Shown piece after piece: positions 43,452 to 55,235 of a stretch of 64,000 nt of DNA. The stretch is from Cannabis sativa (lineage: Eukaryota; Streptophyta; Magnoliopsida; Rosales; Cannabaceae). Where the stretch lies: contig NC_083605.1 of assembly GCF_029168945.1 (NCBI RefSeq), positions 39,135,280-39,199,279 on the forward strand, read 5' to 3'. The stretch's first letter is position 1; every line of letters begins with the position of its first letter. A program made the translations under genes and the position numbers. The notes under the pieces are model-generated. The model had not been told where the DNA came from, did no database searches, and was given only the letters and a program-made list of their open reading frames with translations.

Positions 43452-45690
43452 TGTAAAGCCCGCTTAGTTAATTTGGAAATTAGCAGTTATTTATGTTAAT
43501 CAGGAAATTATTTATAGCTATTTAAATAATTTAGTATTGATATTTATGGAATTCAGATATGCATAATTATGTCATCAGCAGTTTTTATATTTCGCATTTC
43601 CGGTGTCCGGTATTTTGGAACGCGGCGTTTGGCTCAGTAGAAATCACAACTTAGTATGTTAGTATTTTGGGGACGGGTTTTAGACATTGGGAATGTCGGG
43701 AATGGCCGGGAATTTAGAATGTCCCAAAAATACCCCTTTAGTATGATTTTAGTGATTTTATGGTGGAGGGGCAAAATGGTCTTTTTGCCCCATTAGTGTT
43801 TTGTCTTTTATGACTTTATGAAATGGAAAATAAATAATTAATTAAGTGATTAATTGGCTGAAATAAATAAGTGTATGTGTTATATGTTGTTTTCCCCTTT
43901 TTTTATCAAAAAAATCATTAAGTGTTGAAAAGAAAGAAAAAAAATAGAAAAAACTCTCTTCCTTTCCTCTCTTTTTTCGGCTGAAACAAGGGGTTCTAAG
44001 CTGGGATTTTTGGTGGTGATTCAAGCTTGGATTGCAAGCTCTAGTAACCCTTGTTGAGGTATTTCTTTAAATAATTGTTCTACCTTGTTTTCTTGAGGAA
44101 AATGTGTGAAAAAGATGATGAATGCATGTTGTTTTGGATGTTGTTGGCTGCTGTGTTTTGTGATTATTTTGTGTGATTTAAAGCATGATTAGTGTTGTTG
44201 TTTGAGCTGTGTTGTGAAGCATGAATGTTAGATTGAGTTAAGCTTTGGTTTTCTATGTAAAATATGTGAATTCTTGAATGAAATGGTTGTGTTCTGTTGC
44301 TGTGTTATTGTTGATGTTTTGGGTTGTTTTCAGAGGCTTAGTTAAGCTTGTCTAAGTAGGTTTTGATGGGTTTGGTTGCATGCTAGCTAGGTTCGCTCAA
44401 GTTTGAGTTTAGAACTCAAAGCTTGAGCTCTAATGGTGGTTTTTGAATTCGTGCAATCTGGGTGGTTTTGTTGCCTTAGAAATGTTCTAGGGGAGGTATA
44501 GAACAGGTCTGGAAGGTTTCATGTGATTTGGGGTTGAATTGTGCAAGTTATGAATTTTTGAAGTTGCTGCCTGCGAGGAACCGGAATTCCGGTTGAGCAT
44601 CCGGAATTCCGGATGGGGGTTCAGAATTTCCCAGAACCGGAATTCAGAACCGGAATTCCGGTTGGGCAACCGGTCTGCCGGTTGGGGATTTTTCAGAACC
44701 CTAGTTTTCCTCGTTTTTGGGTTTTTATCGATAGGGAAACTTTTAGTTTCAAGTTTTAGTCACCGGGAAGTGATTTAGCGTGTCACTTATAGCGTTGTGA
44801 TTTTTATGGTTTAGGAGCCAGTAATCCGCCGTTGAGCTTCAGTTCCAGTCAGGTTGACCGGCACACCTGAAATCGGAATCCAGGTAAGATTAGTATAACA
44901 GTATGCATATGTAGATTACATGTTTAGCGTGCATGTAGGAAGCCTGCTAGATTACATTAGATATGTATTTAGGCTTCGAACCACCCAACCCTGTCACGTC
45001 GGTACAGTGGAGTATGACCAAGCAAATTTGAGTATGACCTGCTCGGACCGATCAGCCGACACTTGGTTGGTGGTTCGGTGCTATTGACCTATCCCGTCGG
45101 TACAGCTGGAGTATGACCAGCGGCGGAGTATGACCGGTTCGACCGATCAGGAGGATACTTGTCAATAGTACCGTCCCCTGAACGTTCAAAACTCAGTACC
45201 ATGTTGGACATGGCAGTAGTGCTCAGTACCATGTTGGACATGGCAGTAGCGGGACTCAGTATCGTGTTGGACACGGCAGTCAGTTTTATGTATGATATTA
45301 TTATGCTTTTCTTACTGAGTCTGTCGACTCACAGTTTATGTTCATGTGTAGGTAAAGGCAAGGCGATTCTTGATGGACCGTGAGCCGAGCTTATGAGATT
45401 GTACATGTCGGGGCGGTTAGGCACTGGAGCGTACGATCCTCGGGACGACGGTGAGATTTTGTAACTGTCGTTAGACGACTTTATTTTGATGTAAAAGTTG
45501 AGCAGTAAAAACGTTTGTAAATATTTTTATAAATCGGGATCCCGAGACTTTTTGCAAAATGATTTATAAGTTTAATGAAAAAGCAAAATTTTAATTAATC
45601 ACGTTTTTCCATAAACCTCGTTGATTAGCAACGAGCTGCACAATACGTTTAAAAATCACGTAATACGCCTAAGATAGTTAGGGTGTTACA
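43452..45690 (+). mobile_element. T3 3' LTR (2239 bp)
   Basis: Matches the 5' LTR nearly base for base, with palindromes at 44579-44594, 44599-44614 and 44648-44663. It differs by a duplicated GAACCGGAATTC unit near 44635, loss of about 20 bp near 44727, and CNG-site patches at 45005-45060 and 45360-45460. Confidence 0.93.
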
Positions 45691-45695
45691 ATAAA

Positions 45696-48290
45696 TCTTG
45701 GTAAAATTATCTTAATTTTATGTTGACCCAAAATTAATTAATAAAATTAATTTACAACAAAAATATAATTTTCCTATTTAATTAAATATTAAAGGAAAAT
45801 TTCAAATATTTAAGTATCATGATGAAAATCAACTTAAATATTAATTTTCTATTTAATTAAATACACCAGAAAAATACTTTAAGCAAAACAGATAATAACT
45901 ATCTAGACTTTCATGGACTAATTAATTCAATTTCTAATTATAATATATTTTAGTTCATTTATTTTAATTAATCATTAAATAAAAAAATCATTGATTTAAG
46001 TTGGTCCAAAATAAATAATTTTCAACTTTAATATATTTTTCAAATAAAATTCGAAATTTCTGCATTAAAGAAATTCAATTTCAAAATTGTGGGAAAAAGA
46101 TTAATAAAATAAAATAAAATATATTTTGAAAATTATTCAGATTTAAGTTATTCTGAAATAAGATTCCAAACTCAAGATAATTTTCAACTTTAATTAAATA
46201 ACATGAAAATAACAATATTTAAGTATCATGATGAAAATCAACTTAGATATTGAAATTTTCATTTAATTAAATGTATTAAATTCAAGAAATAAATAATTAA
46301 GTATAAAGGAAACTTAATTATTAATTCTAGTTTAATACTAGGAAAATATACTAAACTTAGATTGTACCAAAATTAATTATCATACAATTAATTTCACAAT
46401 CTATGATATTTTCCTATTTAATATTAGAAATAATAATTAGTACTAGAAATAACTATCTAGAATATATATCATTAACTAAGTGTTTTTCTAAAATTAACTT
46501 TAAAATATTAAATGAATAATAAATTTCATATACTTTAAAAGTTAATTATGTTGCTAATTCAATTTTAATTAGGTTAGACTAATATAATTAACCTAATGCA
46601 ATTATTTAAATGAGGCAAATGGGCCTTCACAAAGGGAGAGCACGGTTCAGTATGTCGTACCCACTTCTATTGGCCCCCAACTCTCACACAAGGCCTAAAA
46701 GAGATGAATTTAACCTTTAAATAAACAATTGTTATTCATTGAATAAGCCCAAATCTAATTGGGCCTAAATAAAATTACTTATGTCTAATTTTATTTTAGC
46801 AACCTAGTCCATTTACTTAGTAAAACTTAAATGGGCTTCCAAATAGAAAACATAAAGGCTCACACATGTCAAATGATTTGGATGGGCCCTATCATGTTAC
46901 TAGGTTTACACAGATGAAAGAAGTACAAAATTTACCTGTTACAAATTATTTATAAGATCTATTGACAATTGGACTATGATTAAAATCAGATCATTGGATC
47001 TGTCAACAAATTAATCATAGAAATTTAGATCAAATAAATAATAGGTTTGTTAAAAAGAATTTTGAATAAACAATATAAATAAACAAACAAACATTGTCCA
47101 TATAACAGATGTGAAATAAGATATTAATATAATTAAATGATTATTCTTAAACTAACCAAATAAATTTTGAAAATTTAGGGTTGTTAAAACAAACCTTAAA
47201 ATCCCAAAATAAAGGAAACCAATTTTAAAATATCTAGCTTTATTTGAATAAAATTAAATTAAATATCAAATAAGATCAATGATTTGAAAAGGAAAGAATC
47301 TTCAAAATCACTTTCAAATCTTATAATTTAATAAAATAAACTAATTTTAAAATAGATTTGGTTAGATAATTATTATTTTAGGAATAAAATAATAAATAAA
47401 TAATAATTACCATAATTATATGTCAAAATATCTTAAATTAAGCAATATTCAAATTTCTACAAAATATCTAAGTTATTTAAATATTCAAGATATGATTTAT
47501 AAATTTCCAATAAGAAAAAAAAAAGGATATATATAGAAAAATATCATTTTTAAACTTATAATTTATAAATAATTAAATATTTAACAAAATAATAAATTTT
47601 GAATTTGAAAATATTATGGTAAGTGTATCTATAAAAATATCTATGTTAATTTCAAATTTATTAATTATTTAATTTGTCATATAAGATAATTTTAATATAA
47701 TATTTTAAATAAAAAGACAAAGTTATCTTTTAATTTAAAATATGTTAAATATCAAAATTTCTAATATTATAATTAAATAATAAATAAATATTAAAGAAGT
47801 TAACAAATTTTTAAATCTGACCATAATAGATAATATTTAAAATTGAAAATATTCAAAAATGGAAATATTTAAAATTGGAAAAAATTCCAAATTGAAAATA
47901 TTTTAAAATTGAAAATATTTCAAATTGGAAATATTTAAAATTGGAAAAATGAATTTTGGGAAACAATCCCATGAAAAATTAGATTTTTTGGGGAAAAAAC
48001 CTAAAAAATCGCAATTTGTGGGGACACCATTGAACCCCGATTTTCCAAAAATCATAACTCTTTCAATTTTTATCGGAATCGAGTTCCGTAAAAACAAAAA
48101 ATTGCTTAATTTTTCACAAGGAATCCAAATAAAATATTTTCAAAAATAGAAAAATTATTTTTTATGGAAAAATTCCGTACAACACATATATTCATCACAT
48201 AAGCACATAAACCAACATGAAACCATCAAAATCAACACAAAACATATAAAATATCGTTTTAATTCATATTACATGAAAGTAAATAATTAC
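45696..48290 (-). repeat. C4 leader, right part
   Basis: AT-rich hairpin units (45696-46560), then a segment with an uninterrupted counterpart of the 13937 insertion site (about 46690), then a T/A-rich PBS-proximal part with repeated AAATTGGAAATATTT units (47830-47950). Small overlapping ORFs at 47903-48149 on both strands are not supported. No gene. Confidence 0.7.
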
Positions 48291-48306
48291 CATGGCTCTG
48301 GTGCCA
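48291..48306 (-). other. C4 primer-binding site
   Basis: Minus-strand TGGCACCAGAGCCATG, two bases from the LTR end; complementary to initiator tRNA-Met with two changes (TATC to CACC). Confidence 0.8.
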
Positions 48307-48308
48307 TT

Positions 48309-48627
48309 TGTTGGAAATATATTACAAAGATCTAGATTTAGTACCAAGTATGTTTCATTAACATCCTAATATGAATTATAAAACAATGAAATAAACACAT
48401 AAGAGTTTAAGAAAACCTTACACTGGGTGCGGCGGAATATAATGACTCCTTCCATTCAGATCTCTAGCCCTTGATTCCTTTGTGTAGGAGAGCATAATCA
48501 AGATCTTAATCTGGATCTCTTTCTCTCCTTCTTTGATGCTGATTTTCCATAGTTTTACATACTATGATTGAGGTACCACTTGATGTGTGTGGGCACTACT
48601 CATTCACTCAAGAAATTTTCGAAATTT

Positions 48628-48677
<50 letters not shown>

Positions 48678-48778
48678 CATGGCTTTTCTGAAAGAAACCA
48701 ATGTTCAAAGTCATGAGTTTCCTCTAGCCAACACTTTCTATTTATAGAATGCCCTCTAGGTTTAGGTTAGAATTGTAT
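48309..48778 (-). mobile_element. C4 5' LTR, PBS-side part
   Basis: TGTTGGAAATATATTAC matches the inverted LTR end. Inverted TATA box at 48738-48747. Breaks off after AATTGTAT at 48778; the other part begins at 56222. Compared with 31077-32936, about 319 bp of LTR is missing between them. Confidence 0.85.
48629..48674. repeat. (AG)n microsatellite in C4 5' LTR
   Basis: About 23 AG units. The C4 3' LTR has about half as many at 31407-31432, so the tract has expanded or contracted since insertion. It lies in the transcribed part, just downstream of the TATA box on the minus strand. Confidence 0.9.
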
Positions 48779-48783
48779 TTCGC

Positions 48784-49700
48784 AATAAGCACATAAACCA
48801 ATAAAACCCAGCCAGTATTTCGCAGAACAAACCATCCAAAATTAATTTGCCATTAATGAACAAAGCTTTGCATTCAAAACTTAAAATTGCATAAAATCAT
48901 TAACACCAATCAAAACCAGCTGCTATGGCCTAAATTCTACTCAACCTAACCCTAGAATTCGAACCAAACCATCATCAAACTCTAACAGCTCCTATAACAC
49001 CATTTCACTATTTTAACTACTTCAAAACTTGAAAAAAGAGAGAAGGAACCATTAGGACTTACCTTAGATTGAGTTTCCCCATTGAAACCTTGCTGAAAAT
49101 CCAAAGAAATGAAAGCAAAACTCTGATTTTGCCTTTGATTAACCCCAGCCGAAAGCAAGAGAGAGAGAGAAAATGGTGAGATGAATTTCTAAGTTTTTCC
49201 TATTTTCTCAAAATGAATTAAGGTTGGGAAAATCCTTTTTCCTTGCTGAATAAAGTTTGCTAGGTGTCAACTAACCACAAAGCCACCTCTCCATAACTTA
49301 AATAAAATGTCCAAATTGCCCTTTGACTCAAACTTAGGGTATTTCTAAAACTAGGGGTAAAATGGTCAATTCCATAACCCCGCTCAATCCCGATAATTTA
49401 TTTTCTCTAAAATATTTCCCCCTATGAAATAAGGTTCTAAACTTACCCATGTGATCAATCTAGCCATCCATCGCATTTTCCATTGTCGCCAAGCAAAAAT
49501 TACAAAAATAACATATTACACATATAAGCTAGATAATACCCCTAGAGTTTAATAAAATCTCCGGAATTGAGAAATTATAACTCTAATATTTATTTCTAAA
49601 TATTGGGGTCCACAAATAAATTAATTCAGAAATAATAGTAAAATAATAAAAATTAGTGCTAATTGCCTTTACTAATCCATATACTAGAGCGGTCATTACA
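48784..49700 (-). mobile_element. T4 3' LTR, truncated
   Basis: Matches 55310-56221 and lacks the remaining 1.25 kb. Its left end is a scarred deletion junction with filler sequence (48779-48801). Confidence 0.88.
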
Positions 49701-49714
49701 ATTATCCCCCCGTT
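49701..49714 (-). other. T4 polypurine tract
   Basis: Minus-strand AACGGGGGGATAAT beside the 3' LTR start. Confidence 0.75.
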
Positions 49715-50441
49715 AATAGGATTTCGTCCCCGAAATCTAAACTGAATAGCTCTGGATGTTGAGTCCTCATATCCGACTCCAACTCCCAGGTGGCTTCTTC
49801 CACCTTACTGTTCCTCCAGAGCACCTTAACCAATGATTTGTACAGGTTGCTCCTCATGGAATAAATCTGGTTACAGTTCAAGGGCTTCATAACTCAAGAC
49901 ATGAGTCGGGTCTGATACGTATTTCCTCAACATAGATATGTGAAATACGTCATGAACAGCCAATAAATAACGCTGCTAGCCGATATGCTACCTGCCCGAC
50001 CTTCTCGAGTATCTGAAATGGCCCAATGAACCTAGGGCTTAACTTACCCTTCTTCCCGAAGCGTCTAATACCCTTCATTGGTGAAACCCGCAGGAAAACA
50101 TGTTTCCCTGCCTGAAATGTAACATCTCTATGCTTCGGATCAGCATAACTTTTCTGCCTGCTTTGAGCAGCAAGCATCCGAGCCTTGATCTTATCAATAG
50201 CTTCATTGGTCCTCTGCACTAACTCTGGACCCAAGTACTTCCTTTTTCATGTCTCGTCCCAATGAATAGGAGAACGACATTTTCTACCATATAACATCTC
50301 ATAGGGAGCCATCCCTATTGTACTCTGGTAGCTATTGTTGTAGGAGAATTCAACTAAAGGCAAGTACTTACTCCATGAACCCTCAAAGTCCATGACACAG
50401 GCTCGCAGTAGGTCTTCTAAAATCTGAATAGTTCTTTCTGA
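49702..50441 (-). pseudogene. T4 integrase C-terminus and chromodomain remnants
   Basis: 50441-50235 continues the integrase frame after a stop (SERTIQ motif, [13 protein letters not shown] region) and meets another stop after WDET. 50234-49950 carries [20 protein letters not shown] and [17 protein letters not shown], then diverges. 49890-49702 carries the tail of the chromodomain-like block ([20 protein letters not shown]). Confidence 0.8.
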
Positions 50442-51011
50442 TTAACCATCAGTCTGAGGGTGAAAGGCTGTACTAAATTTTAACTTGGTACCCATAGCCT
50501 TCTGAAGACTCACCCAAAACTTCAATGTGAACTTTGGATCCCTGTCTGATATAATAGATTTAGGGGCTCCATGGAGACGAACTATCTCCTTCACATACAA
50601 TTCAGCATATAGATCCACTGAATATGTAACTTTCACTGGTAAAAAGTGAATTGACTTTGTGAATCTGTCCACGATAACCCAAACAGAATCATACATTCCT
50701 GTAGTTCTAGGCAAACCAGTTACAAAGTCCATTGCGATGTCCTCCCACTTCCATTCTGGAAGGACTAAAGGCTGTAATAACCCTGCCGGCCTCTGATGTT
50801 CAGCCTTAATCTGCTGGCAGGTTAAACACTTGGACACGTAGTCCACCACATCTCTTTTCATCCCATACCACCAGAAGTAAGGTTTTAAATCCTGATACAT
50901 CTTGGTGGTTCCCGGATGCAACGAATAAGGCGTGGTGTGAGCTTCATCAAGTATCTCTTTCTTAAGCTCACCCACACTAGGAACACAAACTCGAGCTTTA
51001 CATAACAACAT
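50442..51011 (-). pseudogene. T4 integrase core fragment
   Basis: HHCC finger ([18 protein letters not shown] ... [11 protein letters not shown]) and the first two catalytic Asp regions (MDFVTGLP, SDRDPKF). A TAA replaces the codon just before the SERTIQ motif carrying the catalytic Glu, so the fragment ends at QTDG. Confidence 0.88.
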
Positions 51012-51701
51012 TTCATTGTTCGAGACTGAAAAGCTTCTTGGCCGACCAGTTATTACTTTGTCTCGAACCTTAACTAGCTCAGGATCTTCCCGCTATGCCT
51101 TTCTGATTCTCTCTAACAGATCAGATTGGAGTGCTACATTATATAATTTCCCGACCATGAACTCAATCCCTGCACTAACCATTTCCGAGGCTAGTTGAGG
51201 GGCTATCATAACTGGGGTATAAACTTGCACGAGACCTTTTTCTGCTTAAAGTATTGGTTACAACATTGGCTTTCCCGGGGTGATACAGTATTTAAGACAC
51301 TTATGATCAGTATAAATCTCACGCTTTTCACCGTAAAAATAATGTCGCCAAATCTTTAAAGCAAAAACCACAGCAGCGAGCTCTAAATCATGAGTTGGAT
51401 AACGCTGCTCATAATCTTACAGTTGACGAGAGGCAAAGGTTAAGACTCTGTCAGCTTGCATCAGCACACATCCCAGACCCTATCTGGACGCATCAAATTA
51501 AACCACAAATTTCTCTTGATGTGATGGCAAAGCTAACACCGGAGCTGTTATCAAACGTTACTTCAACTCCTGAAAGCTTGACTCACACTTATCTGACCAC
51601 ACAAATCTCTGATTTTTCTTAGTCAATTCGGTTAGGGGCATAGAAAGTTTGGAAAATCCTTCGACGAAACGTCGATAATACCCTGCTAACCCGAGAAAAC
51701 T
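51012..51701 (-). pseudogene. T4 RT C-terminus and RNase H, badly broken
   Basis: Alignable by eye with T1/T3 pol (connection domain, RNase H near 51270-51420, HPGKAN-like region near 51270), but no frame stays open. Overlapping plus-strand ORFs (51016-51198, 51395-51622) are antisense shadows. Confidence 0.7.
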
Positions 51702-52598
51702 TCAAATTTTCGTCACAGACTTGGGTCTCGGCAAATTCTTCACTGATTCCACCTTGTTTGGATCGACCATAATTCCATTCTTCCCAACAATATGTCCCAG
51801 AAAGCACACTTCAGACAACCAGAATTCGCACTTTTTGAACTTGGCATACAGCTTGTGATCCCTAAGTCGCTGTAACACCATTCGAAGATGATGCTCGTGC
51901 TCCTCTTTTGACCGAGAGTATACAAGAATGTCATCGATAAACACTATAACGCAGTTATCGAGGAAATCCTTGAACACCCTATTCATGAGATCCATAAAGG
52001 CCGCAAGAGCATTAGTCAATCTGAATGACATTACTAGAAACTCATAGTGCCCATATCTGGTTCTAAAAGCAGTCTTCGGTATGTCCTCCTCCCGAATTCT
52101 GAGTTGGTGATAACCCGACCGTAAATCAATCTTTGAAAACACAGTCTTTCCCTGAAGCTGATCGAACAAATCGTCGATTCTGGGCAACGGGTACTTATTC
52201 TTAATCGTCAGCTTGTTAAGTTCCCGATAATCAATACACATTCTGAGGGAACCATCTTTCTTTTTCACAAAGAGAACCGGAGCTCCCCAGGGCGATACAC
52301 TGGGTCGAATAAACCCAATGTCCAGCATCCCCTGAAGTTGCAACTTAAGCTCCTTGAGTTCTGCTGGAGCCATCCTATATGGAGCTTTAGAAACAGGTTC
52401 GACTCCAGGTGCCAAATCAATAACAAAATCAATCTCTCGCTGTGGCGGCAATCCCGGCAACTCCTCGGGAAACACATCAAGAAAATCTTTCACTACTAGG
52501 ACTACCTCAGGCCCAAATGTTTCAGGTCTGCTGGAGTCAAATACCACCGCTAGAAATCCTACACAACCATTGCATAGTAAATCCCTAGCTCTCAGCAC
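51702..52598 (-). pseudogene. T4 reverse transcriptase fragment
   Basis: 299 codons open: [52 protein letters not shown], and the catalytic FIDDILVYS. The best preserved part of T4. It ends before the connection domain. Confidence 0.9.
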
Positions 52599-52653
52599 AG
52601 AAATAACCGGGATCCGAGACCCCTGAACCGATCCAACATAAACAAATGGATCT

Positions 52654-52932
52654 TCACCTTCCGGCTGAAAAAATCACCATTTTACGCCTACAATCTATAC
52701 TGGCCGAATACTTGGATAAGAAATCCATTCCCAGTATAATATCAAACTCAGTTAGTTCCAGTTTTATACGATCAACGCTCAACTCCCTATCTTTGATCCT
52801 AACTGGCATAGACCTAATACGCCTATTGGAGACCACCAACTCCCCACTAGGCACTCGGGTTCCAAACCCTCTTTCTAAAATATCCCAAGGCCTACCCAAA
52901 AATGAATTATTCTCATAGCTACATATGAACAT
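52654..52932 (-). pseudogene. T4 protease fragment
   Basis: Holds the downstream half of the protease ([20 protein letters not shown]). The active-site triplet is destroyed: after LFD the next codon is TAG, and a frameshift follows before 52932. Confidence 0.85.
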
Positions 52933-52940
52933 GTAGCTTC

Positions 52941-53792
52941 CTAATCAAATAACACAATATAAAAGAAGTCGTTTACAGGGAACTGACCTGCCACTACAGA
53001 AGGGCTTACTGCATCATCAGTTTGAGCATAAGCATTCACCGGGGTAGGAACAAATACCGCTTTCTGCTCTTGTTCTTCTTTCTCCACCTGTGGGCAATCT
53101 TTCTTAAAATGCCCAGCCTTGCCACATTGAAAACATGCCTTTCGGTTGCATTCTCCGGGATGGTGTTTCATGCAACGTGGGCACTCAGGGTAAGAATAAC
53201 CCTGACGTCCTCCCTTGCCTTGAAACCTTCGGAACCGCTTGTTCTGTCTAAAACCCACCACTGATGACGTAGGTTTCCTCTTTTGCTCAATCATGGAGCT
53301 CCTACCACTTTCACCATAATCTGGATTCAGGCAGGTAATATTCTGACCCTCTGCCATAATCTCCTGAGGTCTCATAATAATTTCCTCAGGACTTTCAGTC
53401 CAAGAAGCATTCTCCACATTTGAACCTCCCTGAAAGTCTGAAGGTTCTTGGATCCAAATCTTTCCATGTAATGGTTCCAGAGTACCAGCCATTCCATGCT
53501 TCGCGGGTAATACCGAATCAAAAATGATTGGCATATGCGGTAAAGTTACTACAGGAGACCTTTGCTGTTTCAACCTCTGAATCTCTTCTTCATGTCGTTG
53601 AATCACAGCTTCCATTTTTGCAAACCTTTGCTCCAAATCCAACGGAGCCTGTGACGGATAACCATCACTCCCGTCGGAAGCCCTCCAAGAGATTTCACCT
53701 TGGTTACGGGGACAATTTGGACTCCATTCTCTCCAACCGTTACTAGCCCTGGCCACTCTACTCTGACTCTCCATATAGAACCAGGTGTCCAT
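52941..53792 (-). pseudogene. T4 gag with capsid core deleted
   Basis: An open frame of 283 codons from ATG 53792. Head with EQRFAKMEAVIQRHEEEIQR (coiled-coil-like), then AGTLEPLHGKIWIQEPSDFQ, which aligns with the start of the T1/T3 capsid ([11 protein letters not shown]). The WW...Y capsid core of about 120 residues is missing, and the frame continues with a linker and zinc knuckle CFQCGKAGHFKKDC. A second CPRCMKHHPGEC motif precedes it, as in T1. The frame is open over the deletion. It stops at the protease active site. Confidence 0.85.
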
Positions 53793-54052
53793 TTTATAAG
53801 ACTAACCTGTCAGTTAGTAAGTCAGTCTGGTCAGGCAACGGCCTATTACATACTTACTACCGCACTTAAGGATTTTAAGGCAATGCACTTAATCATAAAT
53901 AATTATAATCTAATATGCATCCTAACATGCTTTCATATTCGTAATTTTTAAAAGAAAATACTAAACAAGTACGGGCTTACTGAACCGTGAACCGAGCTTT
54001 CTCTGATGAAGATTGTACATATCTTAGCAAGCTTCGGTAGACAAACCTGGCG

Positions 54053-54064
54053 GCTCTGATACCA
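54053..54064 (-). other. T4 primer-binding site (initiator tRNA-Met)
   Basis: Minus-strand TGGTATCAGAGC, four bases after the LTR end. Confidence 0.88.
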
Positions 54065-54594
54065 AAATTGTAACGCCCTAATGCTAAGGCACGCTACAGT
54101 GCTTTTTCAATAATTGTGCAATCTTTGCTAATCAAAGAAATTTCTCGAAAAACGTGTCAAATTAAAACTTTTGCATTAAATACTAAACTTTGTAATTTAA
54201 TAAAAAGTCTACAAGTACCGGGATCCCGATTTTTTTAAAACTTTACAAACTTTACTTTTCAAGCATACATTCCAAAATATACAGATTTACAGGTCGCACA
54301 GCGACTTTCAAAATACAACTCCCAGATGTCCCGAGACCAAACACTCCAGGTCGCGCTGCTTTGACATGTACCATCTCACCCGAGCTCAGGTCCACCCTTG
54401 TTCAGCCTTCGCCTTTCCTTTACCTACACATGAAAGTAGAAACTGTGAGTCGACAGACTCAGTAAGAAATGCATATAACATATCACATAAATTCCGACCT
54501 GTAAATAGGCGCCCATACACCTATCTACAGGGCTTAACAGATGATCAAGAACGTTCTAACTGCTTGTGCTACTGACCATGATATCACTCCTACT

Positions 54595-54829
54595 AGCACT
54601 ATAATCGTGCTGTAGGACCGGCACTATGTTTGTGCCGCTATGATAGCATCAATAGCATCCAAAAGTATGATTGGCCATGATATCACTCTTAACCAGTACG
54701 ATGCCTGTACTGCTGAACCGACACAATGGTTGTGTCGCTATGATAGTACCAAAACATACTTTCCAGGGTGAATAACACTCTTAACCAGTACGATGCCTGT
54801 ACTGCTGAACCGACACAATGGTTGTGTCG
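54595..54829 (-). repeat. Covarying hairpin array in T4 LTR
   Basis: Six hairpins with 7-base loops: AGCAC/GTGCT (54595-54611), CGGCAC/GTGCCG (54619-54637), CAGTAC/GTACTG (54694-54712 and 54786-54804), CGACAC/GTGTCG (54719-54737 and 54811-54829). Stems differ by paired substitutions; the last four form a tandem duplication of about 92 bp. Confidence 0.85.
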
Positions 54830-55184
54830 CTATGATATCACCGAAATACATACAAAGATACACATAGCATGCATATATATATCATACATATACATACACC
54901 CAGATATTTATATCACACGTTATATTCAGTTCTTACCTGTTTTCCGAATTCAAACGTGCTGGCCGACTTGAACGGAAATCTCGTGCTAGATGGATGCCCT
55001 AATCACATTTTGAAACCGGGTAAGTTACATGATTCAAAACCCTAATCCCGGGAAACCCAAAACCAAAACCCTAGGTTCTGCTATGCTCTTAATGGGTTAT
55101 TCTAACTCTGGAAATGGGGAAACACCCGACCGAGGCATCGAAATGGCAAAAATTGAGAAAATGAAAGGCCCGGGGAACCCTGCC

Positions 55185-55235
55185 AAAACCGGCTAGCCGG
55201 TTTTTGTGGCACTGCAAACCGGCTAGCCGGTTTGC
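55185..55235. repeat. CCGG palindrome pair in T4 LTR
   Basis: AAAACCGGCTAGCCGGTTTT (55185-55204) and a 22 bp perfect palindrome with the same core (55214-55235). Same flanking AACCGG/CCGGTT as in T1-T3, but core GCTAGC-type instead of GAATTC. Confidence 0.88.

Larger units (their letters stand above)
36236..45690 (+). mobile_element. T3: complete Tekay-type Ty3/Gypsy retrotransposon, 9455 bp
   Basis: 5' LTR 36236-38477 and 3' LTR 43452-45690, flanked by a perfect 5 bp duplication ataaa (36231-36235 and 45691-45695). PBS, polypurine tract and nearly continuous gag-pol are present. The LTRs are nearly identical outside a few patches of CNG-site differences, which indicates a young insertion, the youngest full element in the window. 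Confidence 0.95.

Noticed and set aside
49141..49200. Host promoter or UTR-like GA-rich tract next to T4 pol
   Set aside because: The same tract occurs at 55665-55720, so it is part of the T4 LTR.
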